Assembly (NCBI GenBank): GCA_964034945.1
Contig: OZ035961.1
Coordinates: forward strand, 59,880,084 to 59,944,083
Length of the DNA: 64,000 nt
Reading direction: 5' to 3'
Source: Chrysopilus asiliformis
Lineage: Eukaryota; Arthropoda; Insecta; Diptera; Rhagionidae
Shown here: positions 48,401-60,015 of the stretch, piece by piece
Numbering within the stretch: the stretch's first letter is position 1
Layout of the letters: each line of letters begins with the position of its first letter
Position numbers and translations under genes: made by a program
The notes under the pieces: generated by a model
Seen by the model: the letters and a program-made list of their open reading frames with translations, nothing else
Told to the model about the DNA's origin: nothing
Database searches by the model: none

Positions 48401-49400
48401 CAGAAATCGATTTCCCATCAAAATTGGAAAAAGGGGCGTGGCCGAGTTAAGCCCCGCCCCCTCTCAGAAATCGATTTCCCGTCAAAATTGGAGGAAGGGG
48501 CGTGGCCGATTTAAGCCCCGCCCCCTCTCAGAAATCGATTTCCCATCAAAATTGGAAAATGGGGCGTGGCCGAGTTAAGCCACGCCCCCTCTCAGAAATC
48601 GATCTCCCATCAAAATTGTAAAAAGGGGCGTGGCCGAGTTAAGCCCCGCTCCCTCAGAAATCGATTTCCCATCAAAATTGGAAAAAGGGGCGTGGCCGAG
48701 TTAAGCCCCGCCCCCTCTCAGAAATCGATTTCCCGTCAAAATTGGAGGAAGGGGCGTGGCCGATTTAAGCCCCGCCCCCTCTCAGAAATCGATTTCCCAT
48801 CAAAATTGGAAAAAGGGGCGTGGCCGAGTTAAGCCCCGCCCCCTCTCAGAAATCGATTTCCCATCAAAATTGGAAAAAGGGGCGTGGCCGAGTTAAGCCC
48901 CGCCCCCTCTCAGAATTCAATTTCCCATCAAAATTGGAAAAAGGGGCGTGGTCGAGTTAAGCCCCGCCCCCTCTCAGAAATCGATTTCCCATCAAAATTG
49001 GAAAAAGGGGCGTGGCCGAGTTAAGTCCCGCCCCCTCTCAGAAATCGATTTCCCATCAAAATTGGAAAAAGGGGCGTGGCCTAGTTAAGCCCCGCCCCTT
49101 CTCAGAAATCGATTTCCCATCAAAATTGGAAAAAGGGGCGTGGCCGAGTTAAGCCCCGGTCCCTCTCAGAAATCGATTTCCCATCAAAATTGGAAAAAAA
49201 GGCGTGGCCGAGTTAAGCCCCGCCCCCTCTCAGAAATCGATTTCCCATCAAAATTGGAAAAAGGGCCGTGGCCGAGTTAAGCCCCGCCCCCTCTCAGAAA
49301 TCGATTTCCCATCAAAATTGGAAAAAGGGGCGTGGCCGAGTGAAGCCCCGCCCCCTCTCAGAAATCGATCTCCCATCAAAATTGGAAAAAGGGGCGTGGT
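45426..49400 (+). repeat. 3,975-bp tandem unit, copy 1
   Basis: The segment repeats at 49,401-53,375 with the same order of variants (GTGAAG at 45,557/49,532; AGCTCAG units; AAATTTAG; GTTAAACCCC; GGAGG; TTGTAAAAAGG at 48,617/52,592; CAGAATTCAATT at 48,912/52,887). Its left two thirds also match about 32,980-35,940 at an offset of 12,448 bp. I found no difference between the two 3,975-bp copies in the parts compared. Confidence 0.85.
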
Positions 49401-52400
49401 CGAGTTAAGCCCCGCCCCCTCTCAGAAATCGATTTCCCATCAAAATTGGAAAAAGGGGCGTGGCCGAGTTAAGCCCCGCCCCCTCTCAGAAATCGATTTC
49501 CCATCAAAATTGGAAAAAGGGGCGTGGCCGAGTGAAGCCCCGCCCCCTCTCAGAAATCGATTTCCCATCAAAATTGGAAAAAGGGGCGTGGCCGATTTAA
49601 GCCCCGCCCCCTCTCAGAAATCGATTTCCCATTAAAATTTAAAAAAGGGGCGTGGCCGAGTTAAGCCCCGCCCCCTCAGAAATCGATTTCCCATTAAAAT
49701 TGGAAAAAGGGGCGTGGCCGAGTTAAGCCCCGCCCCCTCTCAGAAATCGATTTCCCCTCAAAATTGGAAAAAGGGGCGTGGCCGAGTTAAGCCCCGCCCC
49801 CTCTCAGAAATCGATTTCCCATCAAAATTGGAAAAAGGGGCGTGGCCGAGTTAAGCCCCGCCCCCTCTCAGAAATCGATTTCCCATCAAAATTGGAAAAA
49901 GGGGCGTGGCCGAGTCAAGCCCCGCCCCCTCTCAGAAATCGATTTCCCATCAAAATTGGAAAAAGGGGCGTGGCCGAGTTAAGCCCCGCACTCTCTCAGA
50001 AATCGATTTCCCATAAAAATTGGAAAAAGGGCCGTGGCCGAGTTAAGCCCCGCCCCAGCTCAGAAATCGAAAAAGGGGCGTGGCCGAGTTAAGCCCCGCC
50101 CCCTCTCAGAAATCGATTTCCCATCAAAATTGGAAAAAGGGGCGTGGCCCAGTTAAGCCCCGCCCCCTCTCAGAAATCGATTTCCCATCAAATTTAGAAA
50201 AAGGGGCGTGGCCGAGTCAAGCCCCGCCCCCTCAGAAATCGATTTCCCATCAAAATTGGAAAAAGGGGCGTGGCCGAGTTAAGCCCCGCCCCCTCTCAGA
50301 AATCGATTTCCCATCAAAATTGGAAAAAGGGGCGTGGCCGAGTTAAGCCCCGCCCCCTCTCAGAAATCGATTTCCCATCAAAATTGGAAAAAGGGGCGTG
50401 GCCGAGTTAAGCCCCGCCCCCTCTCAGAAATCGATTTCCCATCAAAATTGGAAAAAGGGGCGTGGCCGAGTGAAGCCCCGCCCCCTCTCAGAAATCGATC
50501 TCCCATCAAAATTGGAAAAAGGGGCGTGGCCGAGTAAAGTCCCGCCCCCTCTCAGAAATCGATTTCCCATCAAAATTGGAAAAAGCGGCGTGGCCGAGTT
50601 AAGCCCCGCCCCCTCTCAGAAATCGATTTCCCATCAAAATTGGAAAAAAGGGCGTGGCCGAGTTAAGCCCCGCCCCCTCTCAGAAATCGATTTCCCATCA
50701 AATTTAGAAAAAGGGGCGTGGCCGAGTCAAGCCCCGCCCCCTCAGAAATCGATTTCCCATCAAAATTGGAAAAAGGGGCGTGGCCGATTTAAGCCCCGCC
50801 CCCTCTCAGAAATCGATTTCCCATTAAAATTTAAAAAAGGGGCGTGGCCGAGTTAAGCCCCGCCCCCTCAGAAATCGATTTCCCATTAAAATTGGAAAAA
50901 GGGGCGTGGCCGAGTTAAGCCCCGCCCCCTCTCAGAAATCGATTTCCCTTCAAAATTGGAAAAAGGGGCGTGGCCGAGTTAAGCCCCGCCCCCTCTCAGA
51001 AATCGATTTCCCATCAAAATTGGAAAAAGGGGCGTGGCCGAGTTAAGCCCCGCCCCCTCTCAGAAATCGATTTCCCATCAAAATTGGAAAAAGGGCGTGG
51101 CCGAGTCAAGCCCCGCCCCCTCTCAGAAATCGATTTCCCATCAAAATTGGAAAAAGGGGCGTGGCCGAGTTAAGCCCCGCACTCTCTCAGAAATCGATTT
51201 CCCATAAAAATTGGAAAAAGGGCCGTGGCCGAGTTAAGCCCCGCCCCAGCTCAGAAATCGAAAAAGGGGCGTGGCCGAGTTAAGCCCCGCCCCCTCTCAG
51301 AAATCGATTTCCCATCAAAATTGGAAAAAGGGGCGTGGCCCAGTTAAGCCCCGCCCCCTCTCAGAAATCGATTTCCCATCAAATTTAGAAAAAGGGGCGT
51401 GGCCGAGTCAAGCCCCGCCCCCTCAGAAATCGATTTCCCATCAAAATTGGAAAAAGGGGCGTGGCCGAGTTAAGCCCCGCCCCCTCTCAGAAATCGATTT
51501 CCCATCAAAATTGGAAAAAGGGGCGTGGCCGAGTTAAGCCCCGCCCCCTCTCAGAAATCGATTTCCCATCAAAATTGGAAAAAGGGGCGTGGCCGAGTTA
51601 AGCCCCGCCCCCTCAGAAATCGATTTCCCATCAAAATTGGAAAAAGGGGCGTGGCCGAGTTAAACCCCGCCCCCTCTCAGAAATCGATTTCCCATCAAAA
51701 TTGGAAAAAGGGGCGTGGCCGAGTTGAGCCCCGCCCCCTCTCAGAAATCGATTTCCCCTCAAAATTGGAAAAAGAGGCGTGGCCGAGTTAAGCCCCGCCC
51801 CCTCTCAGAAATCGATTTCCCATCAAAATTGGAAAAAGGGGCGTGGCCGAGTTAAGCCCCGCCCCCTCAGAAATCGATTTCCCATCAAAATTGGAAAAAG
51901 GGGCGTGGCCGAGTTAAACCCCGCCCCCTCTCAGAAATCGATTTCCCATCAAAATTGGAAAAAAGGGCGTGGCCAAGTTAAGTCCCGCCCCTCTCAGAAA
52001 TCGATTTCCCATCAAAATTGGAAAAAGGGGCGTGGCCGAGTTAAGCCCCGCCCCCTCTCAGAAATCGATTTCCCATCAAAATTGGAGGAAGGGGCGTGGC
52101 CGATTTAAGCCCCGCCCCCTCTCAGAAATCGATTTCCCATCAAAATTGGAAAAAGGGGCGTGGCCGAGTTAAGTCCCGCCCCTCTCAGAAATCGATTTCC
52201 CATCAAAATTGGAAAAAAGGGCGTGGCCGAGTTAAGCCCCGCCCCCTCTCAGAAATCGATTTCCCATCAAAATTGGAAAAAGGGGCGTGGCCAAGTTAAG
52301 CCCCGCCCCCTCTCAGAAATCGATCTCCCATCAAAATTGGAAAAAGGGGCGTGGCCGAGTTAAGCCCCGCTCCCTCAGAAATCGATTTCCCATCAAAATT

Positions 52401-53375
52401 GGAAAAAGGGGCGTGGCCGAGTTAAGCCCCGCCCCCTCTCAGAAATCGATTTCCCGTCAAAATTGGAGGAAGGGGCGTGGCCGATTTAAGCCCCGCCCCC
52501 TCTCAGAAATCGATTTCCCATCAAAATTGGAAAATGGGGCGTGGCCGAGTTAAGCCACGCCCCCTCTCAGAAATCGATCTCCCATCAAAATTGTAAAAAG
52601 GGGCGTGGCCGAGTTAAGCCCCGCTCCCTCAGAAATCGATTTCCCATCAAAATTGGAAAAAGGGGCGTGGCCGAGTTAAGCCCCGCCCCCTCTCAGAAAT
52701 CGATTTCCCGTCAAAATTGGAGGAAGGGGCGTGGCCGATTTAAGCCCCGCCCCCTCTCAGAAATCGATTTCCCATCAAAATTGGAAAAAGGGGCGTGGCC
52801 GAGTTAAGCCCCGCCCCCTCTCAGAAATCGATTTCCCATCAAAATTGGAAAAAGGGGCGTGGCCGAGTTAAGCCCCGCCCCCTCTCAGAATTCAATTTCC
52901 CATCAAAATTGGAAAAAGGGGCGTGGTCGAGTTAAGCCCCGCCCCCTCTCAGAAATCGATTTCCCATCAAAATTGGAAAAAGGGGCGTGGCCGAGTTAAG
53001 TCCCGCCCCCTCTCAGAAATCGATTTCCCATCAAAATTGGAAAAAGGGGCGTGGCCTAGTTAAGCCCCGCCCCTTCTCAGAAATCGATTTCCCATCAAAA
53101 TTGGAAAAAGGGGCGTGGCCGAGTTAAGCCCCGGTCCCTCTCAGAAATCGATTTCCCATCAAAATTGGAAAAAAAGGCGTGGCCGAGTTAAGCCCCGCCC
53201 CCTCTCAGAAATCGATTTCCCATCAAAATTGGAAAAAGGGCCGTGGCCGAGTTAAGCCCCGCCCCCTCTCAGAAATCGATTTCCCATCAAAATTGGAAAA
53301 AGGGGCGTGGCCGAGTGAAGCCCCGCCCCCTCTCAGAAATCGATCTCCCATCAAAATTGGAAAAAGGGGCGTGGT
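49401..53375 (+). repeat. 3,975-bp tandem unit, copy 2
   Basis: Direct adjacent copy of 45,426-49,400. The edge is marked by GTGGTCGAG (T at 49,400 and 53,375) where the upstream counterpart at 45,425 has C. After 53,375 the sequence leaves the pattern with GTTGAGCCCC near 53,445. Confidence 0.85.
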
Positions 53376-53455
53376 CGAGTTAAGCCCCGCCCCCTCTCAG
53401 AAATCGATTTCCCATCAAAATTGGAAAAAGGGGCGTGGCCGAGTTGAGCCCCGCC

Positions 53456-56140
53456 CCCTCTCAGAAATCGATTTCCCATCAAAATTGGAAAAAGGGGCGT
53501 GGCCGAGTTAAGCCCCGCCCCCTCTCAGAAATCGATTTCTCATCAAAATTGGAAAAAGGGGCGTGGCCGAGTTAAGCTCCGCCCCCTCTCAGAAATCGAT
53601 TTCCCATCAAAATTGGAAAAAGGGGCGTGGCCGAGTTAAGTCCCGCCCCTCTCAGAAATCGATTTCCGATCAAAATTGGAAAAAAGAGCGTGGCCGAGTT
53701 AAGCCCCGCCCCCTCTCAGAAATCGATTTCCCATCAAAATTGGAAAAAGGGGCGTGGCCGAGTTAAGCCCCGCCCCCTCTCAGCAATCGATTTCCCATCA
53801 AAATTGGAAAAAGGGGCGTGGCCGAGTTAAGCCCCGCCCCCTCTCAGAAATCGATTTCCCATCAAAATTGGAAAAAGGGGCGTGGCCGAGTTAAGCCCCG
53901 CCCCCTCTCAGAAATCGATTTCCCATCAAAAGTGGAAAAAGGGGCGTGGCCGAGTTGAGCCCCGCCCCCTCTCAGAAATCGATTTCCCATCAAAATTGGA
54001 AAAAGGGGCGTGGCCGAGTTAAGCCCCGCCCCCTCTCAGAAATCGATTTCCCATCAAAATTGGAAAATGGGGCGTGGCCGAGTTAAGCCACGCCCCCTCT
54101 CAGAAATCGATCTCCCATCAAAATTGGAAAAAGGGGCGTGGCCGAGTTAAGCCCCGCTCCCTCAGAAATCGATTTCCCATGAAAATTGGAAAAAGGGGCG
54201 TGGCCGAGTTAAGCCCCGCCCCCTCTCAGAAATCGATTTCCCGTCAAAATTGGAGGAAGGGGCGTGGCCGATTTAAGCCCCGCTCCCTCTCAGAAATCGA
54301 TTTCCCATCAAAATTGGAAAATGGGGCGTGGCCGAGTTAAGCCACGCCCCCTCTCAGAAATCGATCTCCCATCAAAATTGGAAAAAGGGGCGTGGCCGAG
54401 TTAAGCCCCGCTCCCTCAGAAATCGATTTCCCATCAAAATTGGAAAAAGGGGCGTGGCCGAGTTAAGCCCCGCCCCCTCTCAGAAATCGATTTCCCGTCA
54501 AAATTGGAGGAAGGGGCGTGGCCGATTTAAGCCCCGCCCCCTCTCAGAAATCGATTTCCCATCAAAATTGGAAAAAGGGGCGTGGCCGAGTTAAGCCCCG
54601 CCCCCTCTCAGAAATCGATTTCCCATCAAAATTGGAAAAAGGGGCGTGGCCGAGTCAAGCCCAGCCCCCTCTCAGAAATCGATTTCCCATCAAAATTGGA
54701 AAAAGGGGCGTGGCCGAGTTAAGCCCCGCCCCCTCTCAGAAATCGATTTCCCATCAAAATTGGAAAAAGGGGCGTGGCCGAGTTAAGCCCCGCCCCCTCT
54801 CAGAAATCAATTTCCCATCAAAATTGGAAAAAGGGGCGTGGTCGAGTTAAGCCCCGCCCCCTCTCAGAAATCGATTTCCCATCAAAATTGGAAAAAGGGG
54901 CGTGGCCGAGTAAAGTCCCGCCCCCTCTCAGGAAAATCGATTTCCCATCAAAATTGGAAAAAGGGGCGTGGCCGAGTTAAGCCCCGCCCCCTCTCAGAAA
55001 TCGATTTCCCATTAAAATTGGAAAAAGGGGCGTGGCCGAGTTAAGCCCCGCCCCCTCTCAGAAATCGATTTCCCATCAAAATTGGAAAAAGGGGCGTGGC
55101 CGAGTTAAGCCCCGCCCCCTCTCAGAAATCGATTTCCCACCAAAATTGGAAAAAGGGGCGTGGCCGAGTTAAGCCCCGCCCCCTCTCAAAAATCGATTTC
55201 CCATCAAAATTGGAAAAAGGGGCGTGGCCAAGTTAAGTCCCGCCCCCTCTCAGAAATCGATTTCCCACCAAAATTGGAAAAAGGGGCGTGGCCGAGTCAA
55301 GCCCAGCCCCCTCTCAGAAATCGATTTCCCATCAAAATTGGAAAAAGGGGCGTGGTCGAGTTAAGCCCCGCCCCCTCTCAGAAATCGATTTCCCATCAAA
55401 ATTGGAAAAAGGGGCGTGGCCGAGTTAAGCCCCGCCCCCTCTCAGAAATCGATTTCCCATCAAAATTGGAAAAAGGGGCGTGGCCGAGTGAAGCCCCGCC
55501 CCCTCTCAGAAATCGATCTCCCATCAAAATTGGAAAAAGGGGCGTGGCCGAGTTAAGCCCCGCCCCCTCTCAGAAATCGATTTCCCATCAAAATTGGAAA
55601 AAGGGGCGTGGCCGAGTTGAGCCCCGCCCCCTCTCAGAAATCGATTTCCCATCAAAATTGGAAAAAGGGGCGTGGCCGAGTTAAGCCCCGCTCCCTCTCA
55701 GAAATCGATTTCCCATCAAAATTGGAAAAAAAGGCGTGGCCGAGTTAAGCCCCGCCCCCTCTCAGAAATCGATTTCCCATCAAAATTGGAAAAAGGGGCG
55801 TGGCCGAGTTAAGCCCCGCCCCCTCTCAGAAATCGATTTCCCATCAAAATTGGAAAAAGGGGCGTGGCCGAGTGAAGCCCCGCCCCCTCTCAGAAATCGA
55901 TCTCCCATCAAAATTGGAAAAAGGGGCGTGGCCGAGTAAAGTCCCGCCCCCTCTCAGAAATCGATTTCCCATCAAAATTGGAAAAAGGGGCGTGGCCGAG
56001 TTAAGCCCCGCCCCCTCTCAGAAATCGATTTCCCATCAAAATTGGAAAAAGGGGCGTGGCCGAATCAAGCCCCGCCCCCTCTTAGAAAACGATTTCCCAT
56101 CAAAATTGGAAAAAGGGGCGTGGCCGAGTTAAGCCCTGCC
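53456..56140 (+). repeat. 2,685-bp tandem unit, copy 1
   Basis: Repeated at an offset of 2,685 bp: TTTCTCATC (53,537/56,222), TTCCGATC (53,666/56,351), CAGCAATCG (53,782/56,467), CCCATGAAAATT (54,177/56,862), AGGAAAATCG (54,929/57,614) and AATCAAG...CTTAG (56,063/58,748). Differences include AAAAAAGAGCG versus AAAAAAGGGCG near 53,690/56,375 and CGCTCCCTC versus CACTCCCTC near 54,156/56,841. Edges are uncertain by about 50 bp. Confidence 0.8.
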
Positions 56141-58865
56141 CCCTCTCAGAAATCGATTTCCCATCAAAATTGGAAAAAGGGGCGTGGCCGAGTTAAGCCC
56201 CGCCCCCTCTCAGAAATCGATTTCTCATCAAAATTGGAAAAAGGGGCGTGGCCGAGTTAAGCTCCGCCCCCTCTCAGAAATCGATTTCCCATCAAAATTG
56301 GAAAAAGGGGCGTGGCCGAGTTAAGTCCCGCCCCTCTCAGAAATCGATTTCCGATCAAAATTGGAAAAAAGGGCGTGGCCGAGTTAAGCCCCGCCCCCTC
56401 TCAGAAATCGATTTCCCATCAAAATTGGAAAAAGGGGCGTGGCCGAGTTAAGCCCCGCCCCCTCTCAGCAATCGATTTCCCATCAAAATTGGAAAAAGGG
56501 GCGTGGCCGAGTTAAGCCCCGCCCCCTCTCAGAAATCGATTTCCCATCAAAATTGGAAAAAGGGGCGTGGCCGAGTTAAGCCCCGCCCCCTCTCAGAAAT
56601 CGATTTCCCATCAAAATTGGAAAAAGGGGCGTGGCCGAGTTGAGCCCCGCCCCCTCTCAGAAATCGATTTCCCATCAAAATTGGAAAAAGGGGCGTGGCC
56701 GAGTTAAGCCCCGCCCCCTCTCAGAAATCGATTTCCCATCAAAATTGGAAAATGGGGCGTGGCCGAGTTAAGCCACGCCCCCTCTCAGAAATCGATCTCC
56801 CATCAAAATTGGAAAAAGGGGCGTGGCCGAGTTAAGCCCCACTCCCTCAGAAATCGATTTCCCATGAAAATTGGAAAAAGGGGCGTGGCCGAGTTAAGCC
56901 CCGCCCCCTCTCAGAAATCGATTTCCCGTCAAAATTGGAGGAAGGGGCGTGGCCGATTTAAGCCCCGCTCCCTCTCAGAAATCGATTTCCCATCAAAATT
57001 GGAAAATGGGGCGTGGCCGAGTTAAGCCACGCCCCCTCTCAGAAATCGATCTCCCATCAAAATTGGAAAAAGGGGCGTGGCCGAGTTAAGCCCCGCTCCC
57101 TCAGAAATCGATTTCCCATCAAAATTGGAAAAAGGGGCGTGGCCGAGTTAAGCCCCGCCCCCTCTCAGAAATCGATTTCCCGTCAAAATTGGAGGAAGGG
57201 GCGTGGCCGATTTAAGCCCCGCCCCCTCTCAGAAATCGATTTCCCATCAAAATTGGAAAAAGGGGCGTGGCCGAGTTAAGCCCCGCCCCCTCTCAGAAAT
57301 CGATTTCCCATCAAAATTGGAAAAAGGGGCGTGGCCGAGTCAAGCCCAGCCCCCTCTCAGAAATCGATTTGCCATCAAAATTGGAAAAAGGGGCGTGGCC
57401 GAGTTAAGCCCCGCCCCCTCTCAGAAATCGATTTCCCATCAAAATTGGAAAAAGGGGCGTGGCCGAGTTAAGCCCCGCCCCCTCTCAGAAATCAATTTCC
57501 CATCAAAATTGGAAAAAGGGGCGTGGTCGAGTTAAGCCCCGCCCCCTCTCAGAAATCGATTTCCCATCAAAATTGGAAAAAGGGGCGTGGCCGAGTAAAG
57601 TCCCGCCCCCTCTCAGGAAAATCGATTTCCCATCAAAATTGGAAAAAGGGGCGTGGCCGAGTTAAGCCCCGCCCCCTCTCAGAAATCGATTTCCCATTAA
57701 AATTGGAAAAAGGGGCGTGGCCGAGTTAAGCCCCGCCCCCTCTCAGAAATCGATTTCCCATCAAAATTGGAAAAAGGGGCGTGGCCGAGTTAAGCCCCGC
57801 CCCCTCTCAGAAATCGATTTCCCATCAAAATTGGAAAAAGGGGCGTGGCCGAGTTAAGCCCCGCCCCCTCTCAAAAATCGATTTCCCATCAAAATTGGAA
57901 AAAGGGGCGTGGCCAAGTTAAGTCCCGCCCCCTCTCAGAAATCGATTTCCCACCAAAATTGGAAAAAGGGGCGTGGCCGAGTCAAGCCCAGCCCCCTCTC
58001 AGAAATCGATTTCCCATCAAAATTGGAAAAAGGGGCGTGGTCGAGTTAAGCCCCGCCCCCTCTCAGAAATCGATTTCCCATCAAAATTGGAAAAAGGGGC
58101 GTGGCCGAGTTAAGCCCCGCCCCCTCTCAGAAATCGATTTCCCATCAAAATTGGAAAAAGGGGCGTGGCCGAGTGAAGCCCCGCCCCCTCTCAGAAATCG
58201 ATCTCCCATCAAAATTGGAAAAAGGGGCGTGGCCGAGTTAAGCCCCGCCCCCTCTCAGAAATCGATTTCCCATCAAAATTGGAAAAAGGGGCGTGGCCGA
58301 GTTGAGCCCCGCCCCCTCTCAGAAATCGATTTCCCATCAAAATTGGAAAAAGGGGCGTGGCCGAGTTAAGCCCCGCTCCCTCTCAGAAATCGATTTCCCA
58401 TCAAAATTGGAAAAAAAGGCGTGGCCGAGTTAAGCCCCGCCCCCTCTCAGAAATCGATTTCCCATCAAAATTGGAAAAAGGGGCGTGGCCGAGTTAAGCC
58501 CCGCCCCCTCTCAGAAATCGATTTCCCATCAAAATTGGAAAAAGGGGCGTGGCCGAGTGAAGCCCCGCCCCCTCTCAGAAATCGATCTCCCATCAAAATT
58601 GGAAAAAGGGGCGTGGCCGAGTAAAGTCCCGCCCCCTCTCAGAAATCGATTTCCCATCAAAATTGGAAAAAGGGGCGTGGCCGAGTTAAGCCCCGCCCCC
58701 TCTCAGAAATCGATTTCCCATCAAAATTGGAAAAAGGGGCGTGGCCGAATCAAGCCCCGCCCCCTCTTAGAAAACGATTTCCCATCAAAATTGGAAAAAG
58801 GGGCGTGGCCGAGTTAAGCCCTGCCCCCTCTCAGAAATCGATTTCCCATCAAAATTGGAAAAAGT
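56141..58865 (+). repeat. 2,685-bp tandem unit, copy 2
   Basis: Second copy of 53,456-56,140. It continues past the first copy's end into the GTAGCG monomer (58,864), which also occurs in block B (30,897 and 39,822). The following 58,866-60,015 matches about 30,900-31,500 and then about 32,270-32,810, so block-B material is spliced in here. Confidence 0.8.
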
Positions 58866-60015
58866 AGCGTGGCCTAGTTAAGCCCCGCCCCTTCTCAGAA
58901 ATCGATTTCCCATCAAAATTGGAAAAAGGGGCGTGGCCGAGTGAAGCCCCGCCCCCTCTCAGAAATCGATCTCCCATCAAAATTGGAAAAAGGGGCGTGG
59001 CCGAGTAAAGTCCCGCCCCCTCTCAGAAATCGATTTCCCATCAAAATTGGAAAAAGGGGCGTGGCCGAGTTAAGCCCCGCCCCCTCTCAGAAATCGATTT
59101 CCCATCAAAATTGGAAAAAGGGGCGTGGCCGAGTGAAGCCCCGCCCCCTCTCAGAAATCGATTTCCCATCAAAATTGGAAAAAGGGGCGTGGCCGAGTTA
59201 AGCCCCGCCCCCTCTCAGAAATCGATTTCCCATCAAACTTGGAAAAAGGGGCGTGGCCGAGTTAAGCCCCGCCCCCTCTCAGAAATCGATTTCCCATCAA
59301 AATTGGAAAAAGGGGCGTGGCCGAGTTAAGCCCCGCCCCCTCTCAGAAATCGATTTCCCATCAAAATTGGAAAAAGGGGCGTGGCCGAGTTAAGCCCCGC
59401 CCCCTCTCAGAAATCGATTTCCCATCAAAATTGGAAAAAGGGGCGTGGTCGAGTTAAGCCCCGCTCCCTCTCAGAAATCGATTTCCCATCAAAATTGGAA
59501 AAAGGGGCGTGGCCGAGTTAAGCCCCGCCCCCTCTCAGAAATCGATTTCCCATCAAAATTGGAAAAAGGGGCGTGGCCGAGTTAAGCCCCACCCCCTCAG
59601 AAATCGATTTCCCATCAAAATTGGAAAAAGGGGCGTGACCCAGTTAAGCCCCGCCCCCTCTCAGAAATCGATTTCCCATCAAAATTGGAAAAAGGGCGTG
59701 GCCGAGTCAAGCCCCGCCCCCTCAGAAATCGATTTCCCATTAAAATTGGAAAAAGGGGCGTGGCCGAGTAAAGCCCCGCCCCCTCAGAAATCGATTTCCC
59801 ATTAAAATTGGAAAAAGGGGCGTGGCCGAGTTAAGCCCCGCCCCCTCTCAGAAATCGATTTCCCTTCAAAATTGGAAAAAGGGGCGTGGCCGAGTTAAGC
59901 CCCGCCCCCTCTCAGAAATCGATTTCCCATCAAAATTGGAAAAAGGGGCGTGGCCGAGTTAAGCCCCGCCCCTCTCAGAAATCGATTTCCCATCAAAATT
60001 GGAAAAAGGGCGTGG

